64,000 nt of DNA from Lewinellaceae bacterium (GCA_020636405.1 JACJXW010000005.1:62001-126000), one strand, 5' to 3'; numbered from the stretch's first letter, positions 9,361-19,349 are shown. Notes: generated by a model from the sequence alone, not told the origin. Numbers and translations: made by a program.

Positions 9361-10431
9361 CTAAAGCTGCACCGTCTTCCCCGTCTTCACCGACTCATCG
9401 GCCGCCAGGACGATCCGCAGGCTGTTGATGGCGTCCTCGAGGTGGGTTTCCAGGTCGAGATCTTCCAGTATAGCACGGAGGAAGAAGGCCTGTTCCAGGC
9501 CGCACAACCCCTGGTGGCCAGGCTCGTCGGTGGTGTCTACCCATTCATCGGGGCGGGCGAAGCTGCCGTCCGCCGCCGTCTCACTGTAGTGGATGCGCAG
9601 GGAATTAGTAGCCGTATGGCTGTCGATATCATCCGAAGCTTCATCCCCTGGCTTATCGACGATGCTGACGCAGCCTCTGGGCCCCATCACATCTTTAACA
9701 AAAAAGGCCGTCTCGCTGACCATCGGCCCCCAGGCGGCCTCGTACCAGCCTACCGAGCCGTCGTCGAAGCGCACCTGCAGCTGCCCGTAGTTGTACATGC
9801 CGGGGATCAGCTCGTCCGACAGGCGGGCCCCAATGGCACTTACAGATATGGGCTTTGCCCCTGTCATCAGGCACATGACGTCCACATAATGGACCCCGCA
9901 ATCCACGATGGGCGACATGGAGTCCATCAGCTTCTTGTGGGTTTCCCAGGTAGTCCCGTGGCTCTGCTGATTGAGGTTCATGCGCATCACCAGGGGTTTG
10001 CCCAGGCTGCGGGCGATCCCGATGAACTTTTTCCAGGCGGGGTGTACGCGCAGGATGTAGCCGATCACCAGCTTTTTGCCTGTCCGTTGCACCATGTCCC
10101 GGATCTCCAGGCATTCTTCCACGGTGTTGGCCAGGGGTTTTTCCACGAACACGTGGGCGCCGGCGGCCAGGGCCTTTTTTACATAGTCCGCATGTGTATC
10201 CGGGTAGGTATTGATGGAGACGGCATCGGGGCGGGTAGCGGCCAGCGCTTCTTCGTAGTTCTCAAAATCCGGATAGCCACCAAGCTCTCGGGAAAGGTTT
10301 TGTCGGCTTTCCGGCCCCCGGCTGACCAGCCCGACAATTTCAAATTCCGGCATGCTGTGATAGGCCCGGGCGTGAGAAGCGCCCATATTACCACAGCCGA
10401 CGACGAGGATGCGGATGGGAGTGTTTATCAT
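9361..10431 (-). CDS. Gfo/Idh/MocA-family NAD(P)-dependent oxidoreductase
   Basis: A 356-residue cytoplasmic enzyme. Residues 1-125 form a Rossmann fold (ILVVGCGNMGASHARAYH, glycine-rich nucleotide loop) and the family motif EKPLANTVEECL is present at about residue 97. The C-terminal part is the alpha/beta substrate domain. Members oxidise or reduce sugars, inositols or their derivatives with NAD(P). It has no export signal, unlike the second family member in this window (59864-60970). Downstream on the same strand is an NHS transporter, so a joint uptake-plus-oxidation role is likely. Substrate unknown. Confidence 0.88.
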   Translation of the reverse strand: MINTPIRILVVGCGNMGASHARAYHSMPEFEIVGLVSRGPESRQNLSRELGGYPDFENYEEALAATRPDAVSINTYPDTHADYVKKALAAGAHVFVEKPLANTVEECLEIRDMVQRTGKKLVIGYILRVHPAWKKFIGIARSLGKPLVMRMNLNQQSHGTTWETHKKLMDSMSPIVDCGVHYVDVMCLMTGAKPISVSAIGARLSDELIPGMYNYGQLQVRFDDGSVGWYEAAWGPMVSETAFFVKDVMGPRGCVSIVDKPGDEASDDIDSHTATNSLRIHYSETAADGSFARPDEWVDTTDEPGHQGLCGLEQAFFLRAILEDLDLETHLEDAINSLRIVLAADESVKTGKTVQL

Positions 10432-10730
10432 TTTACAAAGTTCTGAAGACTACAATTTAAACGCTTATTTTAGTATGTCAAAATCCCAGCCGATGATATA
10501 TTGCACCAATGGCCTCCCCCGGAACCATGATCGGTGCAAGCGAGGCGGAGTTGCTCAGCGACAGTTTGTTGTCCTTTGCCATTCTCAACCAGGAGAGTGA
10601 TATCTATTACGGGCAGGGAAGGATTGTCGGCCATAGTCTCATCTTGAATTTAATTGATAGAATATACAGTATTTCTTGGAGTATTAACATATATTTACCA
10701 TGAAATCCCTGGATTAAATACAGATATTTC

Positions 10731-11900
10731 ATGGCAATTGAAAATTATGTCACTCGAATATCAGAAGCGGAAATCCTAAAATTGGTTTCTTACTTCCCTG
10801 TAGTAGCAATTGTGGGGCCCCGGCAAGTGGGGAAGACATCCTTAGTGGAAGCCATTCGCTCCAAATTGGATAAGCAGTCCGTATATTTGGATTTGGAAAA
10901 CCCCGATGACCTCGTCAAACTGAATACTCCTTCTCTTTTCCTGGAACCGCTTGCTGATCAAACGGTTATCCTTGATGAAGTGCAAAAAGCGCCACAGCTA
11001 TTTCCGGTGTTGCGGGGCATAATTGACCGGAACCGAAAACCCGGCAGATTCATCCTGCTTGGCAGTGCTTCTCCCGATTTAATTCGAGACACTTCAGAAT
11101 CACTGGCCGGAAGGATAGCCTACCACGAACTTAAACCACTTTATTGGGAAGAGATTAAGGCTTTGGCCGATTATCGAACACATTGGTTTAGGGGAGGTTT
11201 TCCACTGTCTCTCTTGGCGCCGAATGACGAATATGCTCGTTTGTGGCGAATGAACTTCATTAAAACCTATTTGGAACGAGACCTGCCCCTGCTTGGATTA
11301 AAAGCCGACCCAATTCTCACCGGAAGGCTTTGGCAAATGACAGCGCACCTCAGCGGCAGCTTGCTCAACATGGAAAACCTGTCCAGTTCTTTGGGCATCC
11401 ATGGAACAACGGTCAGGAGTTACCTGGACTTTTTTGAATCCGCCTACCTGATCCGCCGGCTACAGCCTTATCATACTAACATCAAAAAACGATTAGTCAA
11501 AACGCCTAAGGTTTATATCCGCGATACAGGAATTCTCCATCAACTGCTTGGCATACCTTCCCTTTTCGAGTTGGCAGGAAACCCTATGTTGGGCGCATCT
11601 TGGGAGACTTACGTTATCGAGCAAATATCTGCCATCTTGCCGGATTGGGCTGAGTTGTACTTCTATCGTACGCACCAAGGGACTGAGGCTGATTTGGTCA
11701 TTGCACGGGGTGGCAAACCCGAACTTCTGGTGGAAATAAAATATTCCACAACTCCAAGACTTTCCAAAGGGTTTCACATTGCCAAAGAAGATTTGAAAAC
11801 GCAAAAACACTTTGTCATCTGCCCGGTTGAGGCAGGATTTCCTCTTTCGGAAGAGGTACGGGTACTTGGAGTCAATGAGCTTTATGCTTTGTTCGGCTGA
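10731..11900 (+). CDS. AAA-type ATPase with DUF4143 domain
   Basis: A 389-residue protein. The Walker A loop GPRQVGKTS lies at about residues 34-42 and Walker B VILDEVQKAPQL at about 80-91. The C-terminal DUF4143 region (GTEADLVIARGGKPELLVEIKYS) resembles a restriction-endonuclease-like fold with a D-x(n)-ExK core. These proteins are common, patchily distributed, and their function is not settled; some sit near toxin-antitoxin or DNA-handling genes. It is a single-gene unit between two minus-strand genes. The upstream 299-base gap contains no gene I can support. Confidence 0.85.
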   Translation: MAIENYVTRISEAEILKLVSYFPVVAIVGPRQVGKTSLVEAIRSKLDKQSVYLDLENPDDLVKLNTPSLFLEPLADQTVILDEVQKAPQLFPVLRGIIDRNRKPGRFILLGSASPDLIRDTSESLAGRIAYHELKPLYWEEIKALADYRTHWFRGGFPLSLLAPNDEYARLWRMNFIKTYLERDLPLLGLKADPILTGRLWQMTAHLSGSLLNMENLSSSLGIHGTTVRSYLDFFESAYLIRRLQPYHTNIKKRLVKTPKVYIRDTGILHQLLGIPSLFELAGNPMLGASWETYVIEQISAILPDWAELYFYRTHQGTEADLVIARGGKPELLVEIKYSTTPRLSKGFHIAKEDLKTQKHFVICPVEAGFPLSEEVRVLGVNELYALFG

Positions 11901-11908
11901 CTATCTTG

Positions 11909-12685
11909 TCACCCTGACAACCACTCATCCAGATCCAGCCCTCCCACCGTATCCACCACCAGGTCCGGGGCAAAGGCATAGTGTTTCAGGTTTTCCTTTT
12001 TGGAGACGCCGGAGAGCGTCAGCACGGTGCGGTAGCCCACCTGTATGCCGCCGAGGATATCGGTGTCCATGGTGTCGCCGATCATAGTGGTCTCGGCCGT
12101 TTCCAGTCCCAGCTTCTTGCGGGCTACCCGCATCATGACGGGACTGGGCTTGCCGACGGAGAAGGCCTTGATGCCGGTGGCCTCTTCGATCATTTTGACC
12201 ACTGCTTTGATCCCCAGGTTGGTCCAGCCCTTCTTTTTAGGAGAAGGGTCCAGGTTGGTGGCCACCAGCTTGGCCCCATCGAGGATCATATCCACGGCGT
12301 GGTTGACCATCTCCAGGGTGAAGTTGCGGCCCTCCCCCACGACCACAAAGTCGGGGTTTTGAGTGACGAGGGTGTAGCCGTTCTCGTGGAGGCTCGTAAG
12401 CAGGCCGCCTTCGCCGAGCACGTAGGCGGCGCCATGCGGCTTCTGCCGGGCCAGGAACCAGCCGGTGGCCATGGCGCTGGTGAAGACGTCCTTCTCTTCG
12501 GCTTCGATGCCGAGGCCGGCCAGTTTGTTGACCACATCCCGCGGCGTGCGCTGGCTGTTGTTGGTCAGAAAGAGGAAGGGCGCCTCCCGCTTTTTTAGTT
12601 CGGCGATAAAAGTGTCGGCGCCGGGAATGAGGTCGTTCCCGCTGTAGATGACGCCGTCCATATCGATGAGAAATCCTTTTGGCAT
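11909..12685 (-). CDS. HAD-superfamily phosphatase, NagD-like
   Basis: A 258-residue cytoplasmic protein. HAD motif I is FLIDMDGVIY with the nucleophile Asp8 and Asp10; motif II is FLTNNSQRT; motif III/IV is MIGDTMDTDILGG. The large cap between motifs II and III is of the NagD/AraL (C2) kind. Such enzymes dephosphorylate small sugar phosphates and nucleotides with Mg. It is the most downstream gene of a same-strand run with GH32, PfkB and MFS genes (47 bases after GH32), so it may act on a hexose or pentose phosphate in that pathway; this is inference. Confidence 0.85.
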   Translation of the reverse strand: MPKGFLIDMDGVIYSGNDLIPGADTFIAELKKREAPFLFLTNNSQRTPRDVVNKLAGLGIEAEEKDVFTSAMATGWFLARQKPHGAAYVLGEGGLLTSLHENGYTLVTQNPDFVVVGEGRNFTLEMVNHAVDMILDGAKLVATNLDPSPKKKGWTNLGIKAVVKMIEEATGIKAFSVGKPSPVMMRVARKKLGLETAETTMIGDTMDTDILGGIQVGYRTVLTLSGVSKKENLKHYAFAPDLVVDTVGGLDLDEWLSG

Positions 12686-12732
12686 TGCGATCTTATTTTG
12701 CGCTATAATTTAATCATCTTTGGAGCTAAGTG

Positions 12733-14337
12733 TTACTGCCAGATCCTTTTCAAAGGATGTGTTTCTCCTCTGATCAGTTTCACACGCCCCTTATTTACAA
12801 ATATCTTAGCCTGGTTAAAATCTTCACTCGGGAAAAAGATATCGGTCAGTACAGTCGCTCCGCCGTCGGCAAACAATTCTGCGGAGGCGACATCAAAGAA
12901 CAGATGAAGCCGAATGGCCTCGTCGGTAGAAAGGCGGGGGGCAGTATGCACCGCAGCGGCGAATTTTTCAGAAAAGGAAGCATCGCCGGCCCGGGTGCGG
13001 CCGCTGTAAAAGTGGTTGGCTTCGGCATCGTAACCGATGCGGTAGGACTCGCCTTTTTCGTTGGACAGCTCAACGCCGAAATCAACAGGATCGGTGGCGC
13101 CCGGTTCAAATTCCATTTCCATTTCCAGGAGCAGGGGCGCCGCTGCGAGTTGTGCGCTCAGGTCCAGTTCGTCAACGATCTCTATGCTCTCCAACTCATG
13201 CGTTGCGGAACGGAGCGCTTCCAATTCCCGGACAGGTTGGGAGAAAAGGCGGTAACCTTCCTCTGTTTTATGCAAGGAAAGCTTTCGGGGGAGGGTCATG
13301 GCGCTGCGCCAGACGGTGGTCGGCACGACGGTTGCATAGTCCCAGTTGCTCATCCAACCCATAAAGAGGCGGCGGCCATCTTCCCTGGGGATATCCGACC
13401 AGGTAACCCCGGCGTAATTGTCGCGCCCGTAATCCAGCCAAACGGCATTTTCCTCCTTTACGGAAGTGGCGAAGGCCTCCTCTAATGTGAAGTTTTTTCC
13501 GTCAAAATCGCCGACAAAATACTGGGTTGCCGACCCCCCGTTGGGCCCTCCGGGGTTGATGCTCAGTAGCAATACCCATTTGGTTTCCGCTGCATTTTCC
13601 ACTTCTATCGGGAACAGGTCGGGGCATTCCCAGACGCCGCCGTGCGAGCCCCATTCCCGGCCGAAATCACTGAGGTGGGCCCAGCTTATCAGGTCGGGTG
13701 AAGCCCAAAATTTCACGTGGTTCTGGGCGGCAAACACCATGACCCATTGCTGGGCGCGCTCGTCCCAGATAACTTTCGGGTCGCGAAAGTCCCGGATCTT
13801 TTCAGTGTTGGGCAACACGGGGTTGCCGGCGTACTTCGTCCAGCTTCGGCCGCGGTCATTGCTATAGGCGATGCTCTGGTATTGAAAATCCTGGCGGCCC
13901 GCCCGCTCTCCTTCCGGGTCGTGGTGGGTAAAGATGGCAATGAGCGGCGGTTTCCCGTTTTCACCCAGGCCGCTTGTATTGTTCCAGTCCACTACGGCCG
14001 AGCCGGAGAAGATATAGCCCAGGGAGTCGGGGTACAGCGCGATGGGCAAGTGTTCCCAGTGGACGAGGTCCCGGCTGATGGCATGCCCCCAGTGCATGGG
14101 GCCCCAGACGTTGCTGTCGGGGTAGTATTGGTAAAACAGGTGGTACTCCCCGTCGTAGTATACCATCCCGTTGGGGTCGTTCATCCATTTTTCCTGAGGC
14201 GAAAAATGGAACTGGGGGCGGTGTTGCTCCAGGTAGGTATTCATAGTTTGAGTTTCTTCCGGGGCTGTCGGTTCATTGCAGGTGTACGCCATAGAGCCGA
14301 TTAGGGCTATGATAAGGACGTTGAGTATTTTGTTCAT
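12733..14337 (-). CDS. GH32 beta-fructosidase (levanase/invertase type), probable lipoprotein
   Basis: A 534-residue exported enzyme beginning MNKILNVLIIALIGSMAYTC; the Cys after the hydrophobic stretch suggests lipid attachment, although the lipobox is imperfect. The five-bladed GH32 catalytic motifs are all present: WMNDPNG with nucleophile Asp54, FRDPKV with Asp186 and WECPDLF with acid/base Glu237. A C-terminal beta-sandwich follows. It releases fructose from sucrose, inulin or levan. Genes for a fructokinase-type kinase and a sugar porter lie immediately upstream on the same strand, forming a hydrolysis, uptake and phosphorylation set. No SusC/SusD genes are near. Confidence 0.92.
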   Translation of the reverse strand: MNKILNVLIIALIGSMAYTCNEPTAPEETQTMNTYLEQHRPQFHFSPQEKWMNDPNGMVYYDGEYHLFYQYYPDSNVWGPMHWGHAISRDLVHWEHLPIALYPDSLGYIFSGSAVVDWNNTSGLGENGKPPLIAIFTHHDPEGERAGRQDFQYQSIAYSNDRGRSWTKYAGNPVLPNTEKIRDFRDPKVIWDERAQQWVMVFAAQNHVKFWASPDLISWAHLSDFGREWGSHGGVWECPDLFPIEVENAAETKWVLLLSINPGGPNGGSATQYFVGDFDGKNFTLEEAFATSVKEENAVWLDYGRDNYAGVTWSDIPREDGRRLFMGWMSNWDYATVVPTTVWRSAMTLPRKLSLHKTEEGYRLFSQPVRELEALRSATHELESIEIVDELDLSAQLAAAPLLLEMEMEFEPGATDPVDFGVELSNEKGESYRIGYDAEANHFYSGRTRAGDASFSEKFAAAVHTAPRLSTDEAIRLHLFFDVASAELFADGGATVLTDIFFPSEDFNQAKIFVNKGRVKLIRGETHPLKRIWQ

Positions 14338-14450
14338 ACGGCAAAAGGTTTTCGCTTTGAAAAAAGGTTCCGAGGGGCAGTCCTGGGGGGTGCCATTAGG
14401 GTATGTTTTTCGGTATCCGGAAGCATGGTTGGTTCTCTTTCAGGCAGGGC

Positions 14451-15341
14451 TTATGATTTTGAACGGATCAGTTCCAGGATCTCCTGTGGAGTGATCTCCG
14501 GGGTTCCTCCGGCTTTGGTCGCCACCAGGGCGCCGACCGCTCCGGCGAATATAAGGCATTCGCGGATACTTTCTCCTTTAAGGTACTTACTCAAAAAGGC
14601 AGCCAGGAAAGAGTCGCCGCTTCCGATGGTATCCTGCACCTTGATCGGGAAGCCCGGATGTTCCCAGTAGCCGCTCCCGTCCAGACAGGCGGCTCCGTCT
14701 TTGCCCCTGGTCAGAATGAGGACATCCAGGGCATATTTGTTTTTGATAAAAACCATTTGCTCCTTTTCATCTCCTTCTGCCTGATGCCAGCCGGCTATGA
14801 GAGCGAGTTCTTCGTCGTTCATTTTTACGATATCTGCTTTGTCCAACAGGCGCTCGATGAGGGGCTGGGAGTAAAAGGGCGCCCGCAGGTTGACGTCCAG
14901 GACCCTTACGGGAGCGGCCTCCAGGTATTCGAACAGCGTTTTTTTGTTCTGTTCAGTCCGGCAGGCGAGGCTTCCGAAGACCAGTGCATTGGCAGTTCGG
15001 GCTGCTTCTCTTGCCTTTTCGTCCGGCCGTATATGGTCCCAGGCGACGGGGCTGACGATTTCATAGGACGGCGAACCGCCTTTTTCCAATCGCACGTTGA
15101 CCGTACCGGTGGGGAAGGTATCGTCGGTTTGGATAAGGGCAGTGGATACCCCTTTGCCTTTCAGAAAACTTTGGAGCTCCGTTCCCAGGCTGTCATTTCC
15201 TACACTGCTTATCATCTTTGACTGCATCCCGAACTGGTTGGCATGGTACGCGACGTTCATCGGAGCCCCCCCCGCAGCCCGGCCGTCGGGCAGCAGGTCC
15301 CAGAGGACTTCTCCGAAGCATATTATGGTAGGTTTTACCAT
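14451..15341 (-). CDS. PfkB-family carbohydrate kinase, probable fructokinase
   Basis: A 296-residue cytoplasmic kinase. The N-terminal motif (FGEVLWDLLPDGRAAGGAP) and the C-terminal signature DTIGSGDSFLAAF, carrying the catalytic-base Asp and anion hole, define PfkB/ribokinase enzymes. Length matches the family. Its position between a GH32 enzyme and a sugar-porter MFS gene makes fructose the natural substrate, giving fructose-6-phosphate for glycolysis. The signature has GSGD where GAGD is usual; the catalytic Asp is kept. Confidence 0.88.
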   Translation of the reverse strand: MVKPTIICFGEVLWDLLPDGRAAGGAPMNVAYHANQFGMQSKMISSVGNDSLGTELQSFLKGKGVSTALIQTDDTFPTGTVNVRLEKGGSPSYEIVSPVAWDHIRPDEKAREAARTANALVFGSLACRTEQNKKTLFEYLEAAPVRVLDVNLRAPFYSQPLIERLLDKADIVKMNDEELALIAGWHQAEGDEKEQMVFIKNKYALDVLILTRGKDGAACLDGSGYWEHPGFPIKVQDTIGSGDSFLAAFLSKYLKGESIRECLIFAGAVGALVATKAGGTPEITPQEILELIRSKS

Positions 15342-15467
15342 CGTTTTATTTTTTTGAATTGAAGATAAAAAACAGGCTTGATCCTTAAGGAAATTATGCA
15401 GGAGGCGGCTAATTGCCCGCCTCCGCCAAATACGGCCTGATGGTTTTTCTTAGCTTCTGCCCGGAAG

Positions 15468-16802
15468 TCATCTTCCGTCTGCCATGACCAGTTGTTGTTC
15501 CAGTTCTTCCAGCGGCACCCCTTTGGTTTCCGGCATCATCCGCCACACGAAGATAAGTTGAAGTACCATCATAAAGGCGAAGAAAGCGAAGACAGGCGCC
15601 GCTCCGATGATGGTAAAGAGCACCGGCACCATCGAAGGGATGGCGGCGGCCAGGACCCAGTGCACCGAACTGCCGAAAGCCTGCCCGTTGGCCCGCAGGT
15701 GATTGGGGAATATCTCGGAAATGAACACCCAGATGACGGTGCCCTGCCCGATGGCATGGGCGGCAATGAAAAGGAACAGGAAAATGGGAACGGCCATCCC
15801 CTTTATGCCCATTACAAAGGAAAGGGCGACCAACGAAAGAGACACGATATATCCTACGGAACCGGCGTACATGAGCTGCCGGCGGCCGAAGCGGTCGATC
15901 AGGGACAAGCCTACCAGGGTGAAGACGAGGTTGGTCACCCCGATGCCCACGCTGCTGAGCAGGGCCGAACTTTTTTCCAGCCCGGCGATCTCGAAAATTC
16001 GGGGGGCATAATACAGGAAGGCATTAATACCCGAAAACTGGTTGAAAAAAGCCACCAAAAAGGCGAGCATCAGCGGAAAGCGGTACTTGGGGCTGAAGAT
16101 CGTCTCGCTCTTATCCACCTCTTCGTGGCCGGCGACGATGCGCTGCATCTCTGCCTCAACGTCCATGCCGGGGTCGATCAGGCGAAGTGTCCGGGCAGCA
16201 CCCTCCCGGTCGTGTTTTTTGATCAACAGCCAACGGGGGCTCTTGGGTACGGTCAGGACCATCAGGGTATAAATAAAAGCCGGAAAAGCTTCCACGCCGA
16301 TCATCCAGCGCCAGGCATTGGGGCCGATGTCGCTCAACAGGTAGTTGGAAAGGAAGGCGATGAGTATTCCGAAAACGATGTTGAACTGGTACAGGGCAAC
16401 GAGCTTGCCCCGGTCGCTGGCCGGCGCGATCTCGGACACATAGGCCGGCGCGGCTACCGTAGAAGCGCCAACCCCCAAACCGCCAAGGAAGCGGAAAAAA
16501 GCGAATACCCAGGGGTCGCCGGCAAGCGCAGAGCCTATCGCCGATACAAAATAGAATATCCCGATCCAGAAGAGTGTCTTTTTGCGGCCCCACCGATCCG
16601 TAGGGAACCCGCCGAAAATGGCGCCGATCACTGTACCCCACAGTGCGGAGGCCATAACCACGAAACCGTGGAATACTTCCCCGTTCTGCCATAAGGCCTG
16701 CAGCGAGAGGTCCGCACCGGAAATCACGACCGTATCGAAGCCAAATAAAAAACCGGCCAGAGCGACGGTAATGGACCAGAATAAGATTTTGCGATGGTTC
16801 AT
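15468..16802 (-). CDS. Sugar-porter-family MFS transporter (fructose or sucrose uptake likely)
   Basis: About 444 residues with 12 transmembrane segments. Sugar-porter motifs include DRWGRKKTL after segment 2, RFLGGLGVGAS, PKSPRWLL in the middle loop, and PETKGVPLEELE near the C-terminus. I choose the ATG at 16802 rather than 16826 because a TAGATTTG promoter -7 box covers 16824-16831, so a transcript cannot contain the earlier ATG, and AAGGAG lies just before 16802. It probably brings fructose or a disaccharide through the inner membrane for the PfkB kinase encoded downstream. Confidence 0.87.
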   Translation of the reverse strand: MNHRKILFWSITVALAGFLFGFDTVVISGADLSLQALWQNGEVFHGFVVMASALWGTVIGAIFGGFPTDRWGRKKTLFWIGIFYFVSAIGSALAGDPWVFAFFRFLGGLGVGASTVAAPAYVSEIAPASDRGKLVALYQFNIVFGILIAFLSNYLLSDIGPNAWRWMIGVEAFPAFIYTLMVLTVPKSPRWLLIKKHDREGAARTLRLIDPGMDVEAEMQRIVAGHEEVDKSETIFSPKYRFPLMLAFLVAFFNQFSGINAFLYYAPRIFEIAGLEKSSALLSSVGIGVTNLVFTLVGLSLIDRFGRRQLMYAGSVGYIVSLSLVALSFVMGIKGMAVPIFLFLFIAAHAIGQGTVIWVFISEIFPNHLRANGQAFGSSVHWVLAAAIPSMVPVLFTIIGAAPVFAFFAFMMVLQLIFVWRMMPETKGVPLEELEQQLVMADGR

Positions 16803-16823
16803 GTTCTCCTTTTTTTTATGCCA

Positions 16824-16831
16824 CAAATCTA
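16824..16831 (-). promoter_or_regulatory. Candidate promoter -7 box for the MFS-PfkB-GH32 operon
   Basis: Read on the minus strand the bases are TAGATTTG, an exact match to the Bacteroidota TAnnTTTG box, about 22 bases before the chosen ATG at 16802. No clear TTTG -33 element is seen at the expected distance. Confidence 0.45.
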
Positions 16832-16852
16832 GTTTGGCAGGAATAACTTAAC

Positions 16853-16884
16853 TTTAATGATTGTGTCAAATACCTTTAATTTTG
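16853..16884 (+). promoter_or_regulatory. Candidate promoter for the DUF5916 gene
   Basis: TTTA at 16853, 20 bases, then TAATTTTG at 16877-16884, matching the Bacteroidota consensus well. It points toward the gene at 16997 and lies back to back with the promoter of the MFS gene. Confidence 0.45.
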
Positions 16885-16996
16885 TTGCAGGGGGACAAGA
16901 TAACTCCCGTGGCTGAATATACGAAAATCCGAATATGGCTTTACTTTTACTTCGTTCATCGCAAAAGCATTTTTCAAAACGGAAAACTGAACTTTA

Positions 16997-19189
16997 ATGA
17001 AAAGTGCTTCCCGCCTTCATTGGGGCTTCAACCTATCGCTTTACTTCCTTTTGTTTCTTCCCCTGTTGGCGGCCGCTCAAACAGAGGACGCCCCTCCCGC
17101 TTCCAACCGGCTGAATTACATTCTGCCGATCCAGAAAGCCAAAGGCCCCATCGACATCAACGGGCAACTCGATGAACCGGACTGGCGAAGCGGCGAGGTA
17201 GCGGCAGATTTCTGGCGCGTCCTGCCCATCGATACCGGTTACGCCGATACCCGTACCGAAGTGCGGGCCACTTACGACGATCAGAACCTGTATTTCGGGA
17301 TCACCTGCTTCGAACGGGATGCCCGCCCCAATATCATTGCCTCCCTGCGCCGGGATTTCGTTTTTGGCAGTAATGACAATTTCCTCCTTTTTATTGATAC
17401 CTATAATGACCAGACCAACGGCTTTTCCTTTGGCATTTCGGCGGCCGGAGCTCAATGGGACGGCATACAGGCCGACGGCGGTACCGTTTCTCTGGATTGG
17501 GATTGTAAGTGGAGGTCAACAGTGAAACGTTATGACGGCTACTGGATCGCCGAGATGGCCATCCCCTTTCGCAATCTGCAGTTCAAGGCCGGCGTAGCGC
17601 AGTGGGGTGTCAATTTCAGCCGGATGGATGTGAAAAACAATGAGAAATCGAGCTGGGCCCCTGTACCCCGACAGTTTGCAACGGCGAGCCTGGCATTCAC
17701 CGGCGCGCTCCAGTGGGATGTGCCGCCCCCCCGGCCCAGGACGAACTTGTCGCTTATCCCCTATGTGGCTACCCAAACTACCAAAAACCACGAAAATGGC
17801 ATTTCCGAAGGCCCCAGCCTGGACGCCGGAGCCGACGCCAAGATCTCTCTGACTCCTTCCATCAACCTCGACCTGACGGTCAACCCCGATTTTTCCCAGG
17901 TGGATGTGGACGAACAGGTGACCAACCTCGACCGCTTCGAGCTTTTCTTTCCGGAACGCCGACGATTTTTCCTGGAAAACCAGGACCTCTTTGCCGGTTT
18001 CGGCAGAGACGGCCTTCGCCCTTTTTTCTCCCGCCGCATCGGCCTCACCAATCCGGTGCAGGCCGGCTTGCGCCTGAGCGGCAAACTGAACGAGAAATGG
18101 CGGATCGGCCTGCTCAACATGCAAACGGCTACTGAAGGGGCAGTTCCCGCGGCTAATTTTACGGTAGCCTCTCTGCAAAAACGCGTTTTTACCCGTTCTA
18201 ACGTGGGCGTTTTCGTAGTCAATAAACAACTCACCATCGATGGTATTCCAAAGGAAAGCAACCGATACAACCGGGTGGTTGGACTGGATTACAACCTGGC
18301 CAGTGCCGATAATCGCTGGACGGGCAAATTTTTTCTGCATAAATCATTCTCCCCCGGAGAACAGGGGCGTTCAGCCGCTCTTTCCGGCAGTTTGGCCTAC
18401 CAAACCCAGCAGTGGAAAGTACAAGGGGGATACGACCTGGTAGGCGACAACTACCTGGCGGAAACCGGCTTTGTACGCAGGAGAGGCCTGCATCGAACCC
18501 TACTTGGGGCAGGGTATAAATTTTACCCCACTTCCGAAAAAGTGGCCAACCACGGGCCTTCCCTGCAAACCGAATATTTCTTCGATCCGGATCTCAATCA
18601 TACCGATGAAGAGTGGCGCGCGGCCTACGGAGTCGTTTTTCTCAACCGCAGCGAGATGGAACTCAGCGCCAAACAGCAATATATCCGACTGCTCAGCCCT
18701 TTCGACCCCACTAACGCAGGAGGCGACTCCCTGGCAACCGGCACCGAATACACCTGGAACAGTACCGAATTCAATTACCTTTCAGATGCCCGGAAATTGT
18801 TTAACTACAATTTCGGGATCAGTTACGGCGGCTTTTTCAATGGGAAACGGTTAAGCGTGAAAGGGGCGCTGAATTACCGCTTTCAACCCTACGGCAGTAT
18901 CTCTGTAAACTTCACGTACAATGACCTGCAGTTTCCCGAACCTTTCCAGGATGTGGATTTTTTCCTGATCGGACCCAAGCTGGACCTGACTTTTACCACC
19001 CGGCTGTTCCTCACTGCCTTTGTGCAATACAATGAACAGGCGGATAATGTCAATACCAATATCCGCCTGCAGTGGCGTTACCAACCTGTGTCTGACCTCT
19101 TCATCGTTTATTCCGACAACCACTTTCCCTCGCCCTGGAATGTGCGCAACCGGGCGCTGGTGGCGAAAATTTCCTACTGGTTCAATTGA
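16997..19189 (+). CDS. DUF5916 protein with CBM9-like N-terminal domain
   Basis: A 730-residue secreted protein (signal peptide LYFLLFLPLLAAAQ). Residues about 40-240 form a family-9 carbohydrate-binding-like domain (IDINGQLDEPDW, then TYDDQNLYFGITCFE). The rest is DUF5916, with the characteristic NPDFSQVDVDEQVTNLDRF and PERRRFFLENQDLF motifs and C-terminal aromatic beta strands consistent with an outer-membrane barrel. The family is widespread in Bacteroidota and its biochemical role is not established; carbohydrate or surface binding is inferred from the CBM9-like part. It is a single-gene unit, divergent from the MFS operon. Confidence 0.88.
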   Translation: MKSASRLHWGFNLSLYFLLFLPLLAAAQTEDAPPASNRLNYILPIQKAKGPIDINGQLDEPDWRSGEVAADFWRVLPIDTGYADTRTEVRATYDDQNLYFGITCFERDARPNIIASLRRDFVFGSNDNFLLFIDTYNDQTNGFSFGISAAGAQWDGIQADGGTVSLDWDCKWRSTVKRYDGYWIAEMAIPFRNLQFKAGVAQWGVNFSRMDVKNNEKSSWAPVPRQFATASLAFTGALQWDVPPPRPRTNLSLIPYVATQTTKNHENGISEGPSLDAGADAKISLTPSINLDLTVNPDFSQVDVDEQVTNLDRFELFFPERRRFFLENQDLFAGFGRDGLRPFFSRRIGLTNPVQAGLRLSGKLNEKWRIGLLNMQTATEGAVPAANFTVASLQKRVFTRSNVGVFVVNKQLTIDGIPKESNRYNRVVGLDYNLASADNRWTGKFFLHKSFSPGEQGRSAALSGSLAYQTQQWKVQGGYDLVGDNYLAETGFVRRRGLHRTLLGAGYKFYPTSEKVANHGPSLQTEYFFDPDLNHTDEEWRAAYGVVFLNRSEMELSAKQQYIRLLSPFDPTNAGGDSLATGTEYTWNSTEFNYLSDARKLFNYNFGISYGGFFNGKRLSVKGALNYRFQPYGSISVNFTYNDLQFPEPFQDVDFFLIGPKLDLTFTTRLFLTAFVQYNEQADNVNTNIRLQWRYQPVSDLFIVYSDNHFPSPWNVRNRALVAKISYWFN

Positions 19190-19349
19190 GGGCGGGGCAA
19201 AACAGGGCATTTTCTGCCGCTGTCTTCGATGATGCTGAATAGCTGCAATCAATTTAATAATATTCCTATGTGATAACTCTGCTCACTCCAGGACTTTCAC
19301 CTCTTCCCAGAATTATCTCCCAAAAATCATACTCTTCTTAACTATGTCT

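Noticed and set aside
16803..16826. Earlier ATG (16826) for the sugar porter
   Set aside because: It lies inside the candidate -7 promoter box; the 16802 ATG follows an AGGAG.
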